61,439 nucleotides of DNA from an uncultured Bacteroidota bacterium (GCA_900696575.1 CAADHD010000009.1:1-61439); one strand, 5' to 3'. Shown: positions 27,334-36,135, counted from the stretch's first letter. Notes: generated from the letters alone by a model not told the origin. Program-made: numbers and translations.

Positions 27334-28392
27334 ATGAACCTGATAAAGAAAACAACCATTGTACTCACTTCGGCAATTGCACTGAGTTCTTTTGCCATTG
27401 CCGGTAATAACGATCGTGCAGGTCAGGCCGGTGCATCAGAGCTTTTAGTAAATCCATGGGCAAGAAGTTCCGGTTGGGGCAATGTAAATGTCTCCGGAGC
27501 TAAGGGTGTTGAATCTATGTTTATGAACGTTGCAGGACTTTCCTTTGCCCGCAAGCCCGAAGTTTATTTCAGCCACACACAATGGCTGAAAGGAAGCGAC
27601 ATAAGTATCAACAGCGCTGGTTTTGTTACTGGTGTAGGCGAGTCGGGAGCTCTCGGTATTTCACTAATGGCTATGAGTTTTGGAGATGTTCAAATCACAA
27701 CTGTTGAAAATCCTGAGGGTGGAATAGGATATTACACCCCCCAGTTCTTCAATTTGGGAGTCTCTTATGCAAAGTCATTTTCAAAGAGTATTAAAGGAGG
27801 AGCAACCGTACGGATAATTTCAGAATCAATTGCAAATGTGAAATCATCAGGTGTGGCTTTTGATGCCGGCATTCAATACATCACCGGATGGAATGAAGAA
27901 GAAGATAACCTGAAGTTCGGCTTAACGCTTAAAAATGTAGGCTCGCCTATGCGTTATTCCGGTGACGGTCTTTCATTCCGCGGAAACCCTCCGGTGGAAA
28001 GTAACTATCAAATGACTCTTGAACAGCGTGCAGACCGCTTCGAACTTCCTTCAGTAATGGGAATTGGTGCTTCTTACGATTGGAAATTAGCCGAGAATCA
28101 TACGCTGACTACAGCAGGCGCTTTTTATTCAAATTCATTTACTAATGATCAATTCTGCTTTGGGCTGGAGTATTCTTTCAAAAAACTCTTCAGCCTTCGT
28201 GGCGGATATATCATGGAAAAAGATGCAGGCAATGAAGACAACACTTTTACTGCTTCTAAAGGAATGTCAGGCGGTGCCACCGTTGAACTTCCTTTAGGCA
28301 AGGGCGGGAAAAAATTGGGAATTGACTATTCATACCGCGCAACACATTTCTTTGACGGAACCCACAGTTTCGGTTTACGCTTGTCTCTATAA
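27334..28392 (+). CDS. PorV/PorQ-family outer-membrane beta-barrel
   Basis: This 352-residue protein has a signal peptide (about residues 1-23, ending AIAG). It then shows the PorV/PorQ start pattern (AGQAGASELLVNPWARSSGWG, then FMNVAGLSF). Alternating beta strands of an outer-membrane barrel continue to the end (GTHSFGLRLSL). PorV shuttles T9SS cargo from the SprA translocon to the attachment complex in studied species. Finding a paralogue directly behind a large secreted protein suggests a dedicated escort. Its length is close to that of PorV and PorQ. It is the last gene of the three-gene cassette; a terminator follows 28 nt after the stop. Confidence 0.8.
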   Translation: MNLIKKTTIVLTSAIALSSFAIAGNNDRAGQAGASELLVNPWARSSGWGNVNVSGAKGVESMFMNVAGLSFARKPEVYFSHTQWLKGSDISINSAGFVTGVGESGALGISLMAMSFGDVQITTVENPEGGIGYYTPQFFNLGVSYAKSFSKSIKGGATVRIISESIANVKSSGVAFDAGIQYITGWNEEEDNLKFGLTLKNVGSPMRYSGDGLSFRGNPPVESNYQMTLEQRADRFELPSVMGIGASYDWKLAENHTLTTAGAFYSNSFTNDQFCFGLEYSFKKLFSLRGGYIMEKDAGNEDNTFTASKGMSGGATVELPLGKGGKKLGIDYSYRATHFFDGTHSFGLRLSL

Positions 28393-28420
28393 AGAATTAT
28401 TCAATTGTTATTTGTAAGAG

Positions 28421-28450
28421 GACCTTGTCTCGGCAAGGTCTTCTTCCATT
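28421..28450 (+). terminator. Terminator of the receptor/surface-protein/PorV cassette
   Basis: GACCTTG (28421-28427) pairs with CAAGGTC (28434-28440) around TCTCGG, followed by the T-rich TTCTTCCATTTT. Confidence 0.75.
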
Positions 28451-28470
28451 TTAAAAGAGAATTTTAAATC

Positions 28471-28944
28471 ATGCCTAACATCAGTTATTTCACTCCGGAA
28501 GGCCTCAAAAAACTGCAGGATGAACTTCATCATCTTAAAACTGTAGAGCGGCCATCCATTTCTAAACAGATAGCAGAAGCAAGAGATAAAGGCGACCTTT
28601 CCGAAAATGCTGAATACGATGCGGCCAAAGATGCCCAGGGGTTGCTTGAACTTAAAATCAGCAAGCTGGAAGAGATGCTGAGCAATGCCCGTATTCTTGA
28701 TGAATCAAAAATTGATACTTCAAGAATCACCGTTTTAACAACCGTAAAACTGCACAACCTTAATAACAATCAGCAGGTAAGTTATACCCTTGTAGCCGAA
28801 AAGGAAGCCGACATCAAATCAGGAAAAATATCGGTTACTTCACCTATTGGTAAAGGATTGCTCGGTAAAACCGTTGGTGAAACTGCAGAAATTGATGTCC
28901 CTTCCGGCAAACTGCAGTTCAAAGTGCTTGAAATTTCGCGATAA
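28471..28944 (+). CDS. greA: Transcription elongation factor GreA
   Basis: GreA inserts its coiled coil into the RNA polymerase secondary channel and stimulates cleavage of backtracked transcripts. The 157-residue protein has the N-terminal antiparallel coiled coil (about residues 8-75). The tip motif is GDLSENAEYDAAKD, with the two conserved acidic residues that act in cleavage. The C-terminal FKBP-like domain contains SPIGKGLLGKTVGE. Length is normal. Its TAA overlaps the next gene's ATG (TAATG), so greA and the HIT gene are translationally coupled. Confidence 0.97.
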   Translation: MPNISYFTPEGLKKLQDELHHLKTVERPSISKQIAEARDKGDLSENAEYDAAKDAQGLLELKISKLEEMLSNARILDESKIDTSRITVLTTVKLHNLNNNQQVSYTLVAEKEADIKSGKISVTSPIGKGLLGKTVGETAEIDVPSGKLQFKVLEISR

Positions 28945-29351
28945 TGCCAACCATTTTTACCCGCATCATTAACGGTGAAATTCCGTGCTATAAAATAGCC
29001 GAAGACAAAAACTTCTTCGCTTTTCTTGATATTAACCCTTTGAAGCCGGGCCACACCTTAGTCATTCCCAAAAAAGAAGTGGATTATATTTTTAATGTTG
29101 ATGAGACTACGCTCTCGTTAATGCTTCCATTTTGTAAAAAAGTAGCTGAAGCAATAAAAAAAGCTATTCCATGTAGCCGCATCGGAGTAACGGTGATTGG
29201 ACTTGAAGTGCCTCATGCTCACATTCATCTGATACCCATCTCAGTAATGAGTGATATGAACTTTGCAAATCCGAAACTCAGTTTGAGCAGGGAAACTATG
29301 ACACAAACAGCATCCGCCATCCGGACCTTTATTCCGAACGATTTACTTTAA
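28944..29351 (+). CDS. HIT-family nucleotide hydrolase/transferase
   Basis: The 135-residue protein starts [20 protein letters not shown], typical of the Hint branch. It carries the histidine-triad active site HAHIHLIPI near residue 93. These enzymes hydrolyse nucleoside phosphoramidates or adenylylated amines, using the central His as nucleophile. The exact substrate cannot be read from sequence. The start overlaps the greA stop by one base. At the 3' end it overlaps the convergent ruvC gene by 9 bp. Confidence 0.93.
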   Translation: MPTIFTRIINGEIPCYKIAEDKNFFAFLDINPLKPGHTLVIPKKEVDYIFNVDETTLSLMLPFCKKVAEAIKKAIPCSRIGVTVIGLEVPHAHIHLIPISVMSDMNFANPKLSLSRETMTQTASAIRTFIPNDLL

Positions 29352-29891
29352 AACTTTATCGGGATGTGCAGCAATAAAGTCAGCCCAGTTTTTTTTGGAT
29401 ACCGGCTTTTTATTTGTGCTTTGAAAAAAATGACAAACGGCAGCAGCCAATCCATCAGTAGCATCTAAAAATTTTGGCGATTCTTTAAACGCTAAAAGCT
29501 GCTGAAGCATGGTAGCCACCTGTTCTTTGGAGGCATTGCCATTTCCGGTTATGCTCATTTTTATCTTTTTTGGGGAGTATTCAATAACCGGAACGGAGCG
29601 GTATAAAGCAGCAGCAATTGCAACTCCCTGGGCACGGCCTAACTTCAGCATAGACTGAACATTCTTGCCAAAAAACGGTGCTTCAATCGCTAATTCATCC
29701 GGATGGTATTCATCAATCAGCATAAGCGTTCGTTCAAAAATCCGTTTAAGCTTGAGGGCATGGTCTTTTATTTTTTCCATCCGCACCACCCCTGCAGCCA
29801 CTAATTTCATGGTGGGGCCCTCAATCTGAATCAGTCCATAACCCATTACATTCGTACCGGGGTCTATTCCTAAAATTATTTTTTCTGCCAT
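29343..29891 (-). CDS. ruvC: Holliday junction resolvase RuvC
   Basis: RuvC cleaves Holliday junctions with RuvAB during recombination. The 182-residue RNase-H-fold nuclease shows its acidic catalytic residues: D10 ([14 protein letters not shown]), E70 (LAIEAPFF) and the C-terminal pair in [12 protein letters not shown]. The conserved RAQG/KK region for junction binding ([27 protein letters not shown]) is also present. Length is typical with a short C-terminal extension. It is convergent with the HIT gene; no ruvA or ruvB lies in the window. Confidence 0.96.
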   Translation of the reverse strand: MAEKIILGIDPGTNVMGYGLIQIEGPTMKLVAAGVVRMEKIKDHALKLKRIFERTLMLIDEYHPDELAIEAPFFGKNVQSMLKLGRAQGVAIAAALYRSVPVIEYSPKKIKMSITGNGNASKEQVATMLQQLLAFKESPKFLDATDGLAAAVCHFFQSTNKKPVSKKNWADFIAAHPDKVLK

Positions 29892-30003
29892 CGTTTCTGT
29901 TCAAATTATTTTTAAAAATCGCGCGGCCTGCTTGATTATCTGCTCATTCCTGACTTAACATTGTTTCAGGTTTTAAAAGTACATCAGTCTGTCTGTCACC
30001 ATC

Positions 30004-30966
30004 ATGTCCGGAAAAAAAATTATTATCATTTTTTTAAAAATCATTGTAGTTTCTATTTCGGTCTGGATGATTTACAGAACGGTGTCTTCTAAAGATTCAT
30101 TTACTGATTCGGTTGCTTTACTGAATGAAACAGCGGGCAGCATGGAAGGGAAAGGACAATGGATACTTATCATTTTGCTGATGATTGCCAACTGGATTAC
30201 CGAAGCGGCCAAATGGAAATTCTTGATACAGAAAATTTATAAACTCAGTATATGGCAGTCACTTTATTCGGTTCTTACCGGAGTAACAGTTAGTTTTTTT
30301 ACCCCTAACCGCACGGGCGAATTTGCCGGTAGGATTATGCACCTTCCTCCATCATACAGGATAAAAGGCGCGGTTTCTTCCATTGTCGGAAGTATGAATC
30401 AGCTATTAATAACTCTCATGTGTGGAGGCCTCAGCATTCTTTACATAATTAAGTCTCCGCTTGAAGAAGAGAAGTTGTTATATTCTGTCATTGCAGGGTT
30501 CACCATTGTGGGCATCATCATGATGATATTTGCTTATTTCAACATATCCAAAATTTATGATTGGTTGCACTCCATTGCATGGCTTAAACGGATTGATGCT
30601 TATACGGAAGTGCTTTCCTATTACTCATTCAATGACCTGCTGCGAATTACCCTGTTTTCTGCTGTTCGTTACATCACTTTTACAGCTCAGTTTATTTTGC
30701 TCATGCATCTTTTCGGAATTTCATTTGGGCTATGGAAGGAGATTATTACCGTTTGCATGATTTTTCTGTCGCTCTCTGTACTGCCCACATTTGCCTTTAC
30801 CGAAGTCATTACACGCGGTTCCGTAGCCTTGTACTTCCTGTTACCTCACTCGGCTTCGGAAGCCCCTGTGTTGGCAGCGGTGTTTTTTCTGTGGCTGATC
30901 AACCTGGCATTGCCTTCGGTAGCCGGAGCGGTTTCATTTCTGAGAATAAAAATTGGAAGTGAGTGA
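30004..30966 (+). CDS. LPG-synthase-TM/AglD-like flippase-family membrane protein
   Basis: This 320-residue polytopic protein has about 8 hydrophobic helices. It shows the UPF0104/LPG_synthase_TM signature: an early WRF-like stretch (ANWITEAAKWKFLI), TVSFFTPNRTGEFAGR with the conserved TPGRxGE-type loop, and a later FTEVITRGSVALYFL. The family includes the lipid-flipping half of MprF and archaeal AglD, so it may move a lipid or lipid-linked sugar across the inner membrane. It ends two bases before the GT2 gene's ATG. That gene and the two glycine-lipid genes downstream make a lipid-related function attractive but unproven. Confidence 0.8.
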   Translation: MSGKKIIIIFLKIIVVSISVWMIYRTVSSKDSFTDSVALLNETAGSMEGKGQWILIILLMIANWITEAAKWKFLIQKIYKLSIWQSLYSVLTGVTVSFFTPNRTGEFAGRIMHLPPSYRIKGAVSSIVGSMNQLLITLMCGGLSILYIIKSPLEEEKLLYSVIAGFTIVGIIMMIFAYFNISKIYDWLHSIAWLKRIDAYTEVLSYYSFNDLLRITLFSAVRYITFTAQFILLMHLFGISFGLWKEIITVCMIFLSLSVLPTFAFTEVITRGSVALYFLLPHSASEAPVLAAVFFLWLINLALPSVAGAVSFLRIKIGSE

Positions 30967-30967
30967 A

Positions 30968-32110
30968 ATGGATCTTTCCTCTTTTACCATTATCGTATCA
31001 GCCGTGTTTTCGCTGGTTTATGCAATCTTTGTTTTTAAGTTGTGTCATGCATGGAAGAACATAAAAGAGTTTGGTTCAACGAAAGTAACCTCCTGGCCGT
31101 TTATTTCTGTCATTGTTTGCATGAGAAATGAAAGTGCAGTTATTCCTCATCTGCTGACATCGCTTGCTGCACAGAATTATCCTGCCATGGAATTTGAAAT
31201 TATTGTTTCCGATGATTTTTCGGAAGATGATTCCGTACGAAATGCTGAAAATTTTGCAGCAGAGAATCCGCACTTGAACATAAAAATTTTAAAACCGTCA
31301 GCACCTCAGAAACCGGGAAAAAAATTTGCCCTGGCAGCGGCCGTTCACCACGCACGGGGAGAAATCATTGCCATGACCGATGCCGATTGTACCTTGAACA
31401 AATTCTGGCTTAAAACCATGGTCAGTCATCATTTTACATCCAGGGCTGAACTGACGGCAGGCCCTGTGAGGTTAACAGGTAATTCTCTTTTTCAGAAGAT
31501 GCAGCAGATTGAGTTTATGAGTCTGGCCGGAACTACAGGTTCGTTTATTCAACTGAGAAAACCAATGATGGTTAATGCAGCCAACATGATGTTCAACAAG
31601 CAGTCTTTTATTGATTCGGGCCGAATGAATCCTCAGGAATCAGCAGCCAGCGGTGATGATACGTTTTTTATGCTGGCATTAGCAGAGAGAAATCCGGATG
31701 CGGTTTCTTTTTGCAAGCATGAGACGGCCATGGTCGAAACACAGGCAATTCAGTCTCCGGCATCTTTTATTCAGCAGCGTATCCGTTGGGCATCCAAAAC
31801 AAGACATTACCCTTCATTTTATATCAGGCTTACGGGTATTGCCTTATTCGCTTTTCATTTTCTGATTCTTTTATTTTTCTTTCTGTCTTTTGCAAATTCA
31901 GATTACCTGATTCCGGCCTTTATGATGTTACTTTCAAAATGGCTGGCCGATGGCATGGTGCTTTCCCTATACAATAGATTCTTTAAAGTCAATGCCGGTT
32001 TGATGGCATGGATAGTTACCTTTCTGATTCATCCTCTGTATTTGGTACTTATTCCCTTGCTGACCCTAAAAAAAAATTATAAATGGAAAGAACGACCCGG
32101 CAAAACCTGA
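30968..32110 (+). CDS. Membrane-bound family 2 glycosyltransferase
   Basis: The product is 380 residues from ATG 30968, which follows the previous stop by one base; an in-frame TTG at 30953 is less likely. An N-terminal membrane helix (about residues 3-25) precedes a GT-A catalytic domain. This has VIVCMRNESAVIPHLLTSL, the acidic VSDDFSED, the TDADC metal-binding motif (DxD) and the processive-type QQRIRW. Two or three C-terminal membrane helices follow (LIPAFMMLLSKWLADGMVL). It most resembles ceramide-glucosyltransferase-like or cellulose-synthase-like GT2 enzymes acting on a lipid acceptor at the inner membrane. Acceptor and sugar are unknown. Confidence 0.87.
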   Translation: MDLSSFTIIVSAVFSLVYAIFVFKLCHAWKNIKEFGSTKVTSWPFISVIVCMRNESAVIPHLLTSLAAQNYPAMEFEIIVSDDFSEDDSVRNAENFAAENPHLNIKILKPSAPQKPGKKFALAAAVHHARGEIIAMTDADCTLNKFWLKTMVSHHFTSRAELTAGPVRLTGNSLFQKMQQIEFMSLAGTTGSFIQLRKPMMVNAANMMFNKQSFIDSGRMNPQESAASGDDTFFMLALAERNPDAVSFCKHETAMVETQAIQSPASFIQQRIRWASKTRHYPSFYIRLTGIALFAFHFLILLFFFLSFANSDYLIPAFMMLLSKWLADGMVLSLYNRFFKVNAGLMAWIVTFLIHPLYLVLIPLLTLKKNYKWKERPGKT

Positions 32111-32124
32111 ATCGGGATTGCTGT

Positions 32125-32132
32125 TAACTTTG
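32125..32132 (+). promoter_or_regulatory. Putative -7 promoter element for glsA
   Basis: TAACTTTG matches TAnnTTTG exactly, 7 nt before the glsA ATG, implying a leaderless or nearly leaderless message. No -33 TTTG is evident. Confidence 0.5.
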
Positions 32133-32139
32133 ACCAGCT

Positions 32140-32967
32140 ATGCCGGATAAGTTTATAGACATCAGAAAAGTGTTCAGGGAGAAAAACCCGAAATTTTACA
32201 AATTCATGCCTTCCTTTTTTATTGAGTTTATCAGAAAACTGGTGCACGAAGACGATATCAACAAATTCATTGCTGAACATGGTCACAAACAGGGTCTTGA
32301 ATTTGTGGATGCCATTATTGATCATTTTCAGGTGCAGATTCGATCTTCAGGAATTGAAAATATTCCTTCTGACGAACGTATAATTATTGCCGCTAATCAT
32401 CCGCTGGGCGGGCTGGATGCCATGGCGCTGTTAAAAGTAATATCAGCAGTCAGAACAGACATGGTGTTTATTGTGAATGATATTTTATTGCAACTGAAGA
32501 ACCTCAATACATTGTTTGCCGGTGTAAATAAACTTGGAACAACAGCCCGCCAGAGCCTTAAAGCCATTGATGGATTATATGCATCCGATAAATGCATTCT
32601 GATTTTTCCGGCAGGTTTAGTTTCCAGAAAACAAAACGGAGTGATAAAAGATCTTGCCTGGAATAAAAGTTTTGTTACCCTGGCACGTAAACACGAAAGA
32701 AATATTATCCCGGTGCATATTGAAGGCGCAAATACCAACCGGTTCTACAACCTGGCTAACTGGCGAAAACGGCTAGGTATTAAAGCCAACATAGAAATGA
32801 TGCTTCTGCCCGATGAAATGTACCGGCAATATCATAAAACTATAAATATAACCATTGGCAGCCCGATAGGCTGGCAGCAGTTTGGTCATGGAATCAGTGA
32901 TCAGGAATGGGCCGGACGGATTTATCAGCAGGTGTATGAACTTTCTGCGTTTAAAAAGGACATTTAA
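32140..32967 (+). CDS. glsA: Glycine-lipid O-acyltransferase (GlsA-like)
   Basis: This 275-residue PlsC-superfamily acyltransferase has the motif ANHPLGGLDAMALL. It has HPLGGLD (H-x5-D) where most PlsC proteins have H-x4-D, a variant I associate with the OlsA/GlsA/hemolysin-like branch. The acyl-acceptor motif FPAGLVSRK follows. In Bacteroides, GlsA adds the second acyl chain to N-acylglycine made by GlsB. Here a GlsB-like gene follows 57 bp downstream, which is the main reason for the name. GlsB provides N-(3-hydroxyacyl)glycine, and GlsA would complete the glycine lipid. An ornithine-lipid product cannot be excluded from sequence. Confidence 0.75.
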   Translation: MPDKFIDIRKVFREKNPKFYKFMPSFFIEFIRKLVHEDDINKFIAEHGHKQGLEFVDAIIDHFQVQIRSSGIENIPSDERIIIAANHPLGGLDAMALLKVISAVRTDMVFIVNDILLQLKNLNTLFAGVNKLGTTARQSLKAIDGLYASDKCILIFPAGLVSRKQNGVIKDLAWNKSFVTLARKHERNIIPVHIEGANTNRFYNLANWRKRLGIKANIEMMLLPDEMYRQYHKTINITIGSPIGWQQFGHGISDQEWAGRIYQQVYELSAFKKDI

Positions 32968-33024
32968 ATAAATCGTGAATCATGATTTAACGCTTCGCTT
33001 GCCGCCCTTATATTTACCACCGTC

Positions 33025-33969
33025 ATGAAAGCCGTAATTGCTCCCGTTGACCGCAGCCTGATTAAACAGGAACTGAACGATAACACCTTTGTGCGTCATA
33101 CCAACAACGGTTCTAATCTTATTTATATTATCACTGCACACCATGCTCCGAACACGTTGCTTGAGATTGGAAGACTGAGAGAAGTAACATTTCGAGATGC
33201 CGGTGGAGGCACAGGACTTGACTGTGATCTGGACGAATTTGATCTCTGCGAAGTACCATACCAGCAACTGATCGTTTGGTCGCCCACCGATGAAGAAATA
33301 ATTGGCGGTTACCGGTTCATTGCCTGTAAAAATGCTGTTGTTCAGAGTAAAATTCAGTTAGCTACTTCCGAGCTTTTTTCTTTTTCTGAAAAATTTATCA
33401 GCGAGTATCTGCCCTATACCATCGAACTGGGACGTTCCTTTGTTCAGCCGCGTTACCAGCCAAGTGCACAGAACAGAAAAGGATTGTTCTCGCTTGACAA
33501 TCTGTGGGATGGACTCGGAGCTATTGTAGTGGACAATCCAGAGATTAATTACTTCTTCGGAAAAGTTACGATGTACCGGCATTACCATGCTTTAGCACGT
33601 GACTTGATTCTTTCTTTCATGCAGCATTATTTTCCTGACAGGGAAAAACTGGTTATTCCTCTACAGCCGCTTCCGGTAGTGAATGATGTCAGCGCCTTTA
33701 TTAAAGCGTTGGAGGGTTTATCATACAAGGAAGGTCATCATTTACTCAACCAGCAGGTGCGCGAGCTGGGAGAAAACATCCCTCCGCTTTTCAACAGTTA
33801 CATGAACCTTTCGGCCACCATGAAAACTTTCGGAACGGCTTTGAATCCTCATTTCGGTGAAGTGGAAGAAACAGGCATCATGGTAACCATAGCCGATATC
33901 TATCCCAGTAAAAAGGAAAGGCACATCAACAGTTACCTGAAAGAAAAATCGGAGCGAAAACTTTCGTGA
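33025..33969 (+). CDS. glsB: Glycine-lipid N-acyltransferase (GlsB-like GNAT)
   Basis: This 314-residue protein of the OlsB/GlsB GNAT family (Acetyltransf_5 type) condenses a 3-hydroxyacyl group with glycine or another amino acid. Recognisable stretches are LLEIGRLREVTFRDAGGGTG, IVWSPTDEEIIGGYRFIAC and TIELGRSFVQPRYQ. The family core is about 250 residues and this protein adds a ~60-residue tail (about 255-314). TATATTTA, one base off the -7 motif, lies 8 nt before the ATG. The gene pair with glsA is the Bacteroidetes glycine-lipid arrangement. engB follows after one base. Confidence 0.8.
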   Translation: MKAVIAPVDRSLIKQELNDNTFVRHTNNGSNLIYIITAHHAPNTLLEIGRLREVTFRDAGGGTGLDCDLDEFDLCEVPYQQLIVWSPTDEEIIGGYRFIACKNAVVQSKIQLATSELFSFSEKFISEYLPYTIELGRSFVQPRYQPSAQNRKGLFSLDNLWDGLGAIVVDNPEINYFFGKVTMYRHYHALARDLILSFMQHYFPDREKLVIPLQPLPVVNDVSAFIKALEGLSYKEGHHLLNQQVRELGENIPPLFNSYMNLSATMKTFGTALNPHFGEVEETGIMVTIADIYPSKKERHINSYLKEKSERKLS

Positions 33970-33970
33970 A

Positions 33971-34558
33971 ATGAAAATTACTTCGGCTGAATTCATTTCA
34001 AGTCTTACGGAACTGAATAACCTTCCTGCAGACGGCAAACCGGAGTTTGCATTCATCGGCCGAAGCAATGTGGGCAAGTCATCGCTCATCAATATGCTCA
34101 TGCAGCGAAAAAATCTTGCACGTATTTCGGCTACTCCCGGCAAGACACAAACCATCAATCATTTTCTGATTAACAACCAATGGTACATAGTTGATTTGCC
34201 CGGCTATGGATTTGCAAAAGCTCCCGTTAAAATGCGCAGCCAATGGCATAAAATGATCTGCGATTATCTGAAGAAGAGAGAAAATCTTTTTGCGGTTTTT
34301 GTTTTGATTGATTCACGTCTTGCACCGCAGAAAATTGATCTTGATTTTCTGGTTTTTCTTGGTGAAGAAAAAATTCCGTTGGTTATTGCCTTTACCAAAG
34401 CCGATAAACTTTCAAAAACAAAACTAAAATCAAACCTTGAGGCATACCTGCAAAAACTTGCGGAAGAATGGGAGCCGCTTCCACCGTATTTTATTACTTC
34501 TGCCGAAACAGGAGAGGGCAGGAGTGAGGTGTTGGAGTTTATTGAGAAGTTAGTATAA
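33971..34558 (+). CDS. engB: Ribosome biogenesis GTPase EngB (YihA/YsxC)
   Basis: EngB helps late 50S subunit assembly. The 195-residue single G-domain protein carries the P-loop GRSNVGKS (residues 30-37), the switch I sequence ISATPGKTQTIN, DLPGYGFAK (G3) and TKADKLSK (G4). A C-terminal TSAETGEGRSEV (G5) follows. Length is standard. It starts one base after glsB, so it is probably co-transcribed with it. A 76-bp tandem duplication begins 25 bp after the stop. Confidence 0.96.
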   Translation: MKITSAEFISSLTELNNLPADGKPEFAFIGRSNVGKSSLINMLMQRKNLARISATPGKTQTINHFLINNQWYIVDLPGYGFAKAPVKMRSQWHKMICDYLKKRENLFAVFVLIDSRLAPQKIDLDFLVFLGEEKIPLVIAFTKADKLSKTKLKSNLEAYLQKLAEEWEPLPPYFITSAETGEGRSEVLEFIEKLV

Positions 34559-34583
34559 AGGCAGTAAAATGGGAAAAGCCATT

Positions 34584-34735
34584 ATGCCTCCGGTTGGTGT
34601 GATTTCACCAACCGGAAAAATCATCTTATCAATTTAAGTCTGCCAATTTTTTTATTTCTATGCCTCCGGTTGGTGTAATTTCACCAACCGGTAAAATCAT
34701 CTTATCAATTTAAGTCTGCCAATTTTTTTATTTCC
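34584..34735. repeat. 76-bp tandem duplication with hairpins
   Basis: Two copies (34584-34659 and 34660-34735) differ at only about 3 bases. Each holds a perfect 10-bp inverted repeat CCGGTTGGTG/CACCAACCGG with a six-base loop (34590-34615 and 34666-34691). Each also holds a copy of the last ~9 codons of the adjacent minus-strand gene (GRLKLIR then stop). The duplication thus copied the 3' end of the phosphoesterase pseudogene together with its downstream hairpin. Neither hairpin is followed by a T-run, so a terminator role is uncertain. Confidence 0.9.
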
Positions 34736-35560
34736 TGAAACTTCCACAGCGTAAAGCCCGCTATCAAGAAAACTCAGATCAAGTTTTACAGAATTTACGG
34801 GCATTGTTAAAAAAGAATTTTTAAAAACCTCCCTTCCGGCCATATCAAAAATTCTGATAGTGGTTTGGTTGGATGAAAATACATTTCCGCTGATCACAAC
34901 AAAATCACTTACCGGATTAGGATATAAACTCATTTTCTCAAACTCATTTTCTGCATTTACGGAAGTTGTTTTCCAGCACCAGGTAATGGGCTGCACATAA
35001 GCAGCGTTGCCCGCATGGCCGAGGCCATACATATCTTCCAGCGTTCTCAGCACCATAAAATGATTGATGGTATCTGCGTATTGTCCTCCCTGTACCATAG
35101 GGCCATAAAAAAGTGTAGTGATGCGGTTGGTAAAATTTCCTTCGTCAAAAGTGAAGATGAATAAACTGTTGTTGTTAAGCGTCCATTGAATGTAGGAATC
35201 CATGTTTGCCTGAAGCCATGCATCGGCAAGCTGGAAGTTGACAGGATAATTTCCATCGTGCATGTTGTTAAGGTTATTGGTTACCCCCTGATTGAAGCCC
35301 GAATAAAAATCGAGGTAGTCAGGCTGGCTTTAACCCTGAAAGGTGGAGTAGGATTGTGTAAACAGGGCAGTATTGGTGGCGGCAATCAATGCATTAATGT
35401 AAGGCAGGTTGGTATCACCAACTACTTCGGTAAAATCTTTATCCTCCAGAAAAAACACAACGATATGATCGGGCATGGGAGGCTTTGCAACAAAACCCGG
35501 CTTGCCGGAATGAGAAAAATAAAGAAGAGGAGGCGGGTTTTCAAGGATGATGGTTTTTGA
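34697..35560 (-). pseudogene. Decayed T9SS-sorted phosphoesterase (PF04185-like)
   Basis: The minus-strand frame encodes a recognisable phosphoesterase. MPDHIVVFFLEDKDFTEVVG, then ALFTQSYSTFQG, an in-frame TAA at 35332-35330, and SQPDYLDFYSGFNQGVT in the same frame. A little further on come NNMHDGNYPVNFQLADAWL and LFIFTFDEGNF. The family normally has about 70-100 residues between QGV and HDG, so an in-frame internal deletion is likely. The N-terminus has no start or signal peptide: a TAG lies upstream. The 3' part ends with an intact T9SS tail (SLYPNPVSDFVVISG). An ATG at 35263 opens a 188-residue fragment, but it lacks the catalytic N-half. Confidence 0.8.
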
Positions 35561-35713
35561 TAAATGTAAAAACTAATGGAGCAGGTTAAGTAACAAATTC
35601 TGCCAATTTTTGTCAACGGCCGTTGGCTTTTCGAGGTTGGTGAAATAGCACAAACCACAGGCAGCGTTTGCAATTATCGGCTTTGGTTTACATTAGCCGC
35701 CCCTAAAACCGGC

Positions 35714-36121
35714 ATGAATTATTTTCTTGTAAAATCGGAGCCTTCGGTGTATGCCTTTGAGCAGTTGGTAAAGGAGGGTAAGACTGTTTGGGATGGCATA
35801 CGCAATTATGCCGCGCGGCTGCATCTGAATGCGATGAAGAAGGGCGATAAGGTGCTGGTGTATCATACAGGCAATGAGAAGCGGATTACCGGCCTGGCAC
35901 AGGTAAGCAGGCCTGCCTTTGCCGACCCTTCGGATAAAACGGGCGAGTGGGTAGCCGTAGAATTAGTTCCGGTAAAAGCATTGAAGAAGCCGGTTATGCT
36001 GGCCGTTATTAAGGCCGATAAACGGTTAATGAATATGGCATTGGTACGCATTGGGCGCCTTAGCGTAATGCCTGTTACGAAAGAAGAATTTGAAACTATT
36101 ATTGAACTGAGCAATAGCTGA
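35714..36121 (+). CDS. EVE-domain protein
   Basis: This 135-residue single-domain protein of the EVE/PUA-like family starts MNYFLVKSEPSVYAFEQLV. It includes WDGIRNYAARLHLNAMKKGD and KVLVYHTGNEKRI, the family's typical core, and ends with a short helical segment. EVE domains bind modified bases in DNA or RNA; in humans THYN1 is a relative. No modification or restriction genes adjoin it here, so its ligand is unknown. A divergent intergenic region separates it from the decayed phosphoesterase, and it lies 14 bp before a TonB-dependent receptor. Confidence 0.93.
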   Translation: MNYFLVKSEPSVYAFEQLVKEGKTVWDGIRNYAARLHLNAMKKGDKVLVYHTGNEKRITGLAQVSRPAFADPSDKTGEWVAVELVPVKALKKPVMLAVIKADKRLMNMALVRIGRLSVMPVTKEEFETIIELSNS

Positions 36122-36135
36122 AACAAACACATCTT

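Noticed and set aside
30953-30967. TTG start for the GT2 protein
   Set aside because: It overlaps the upstream stop region and adds only five residues; the ATG one base after the previous stop is the better start.
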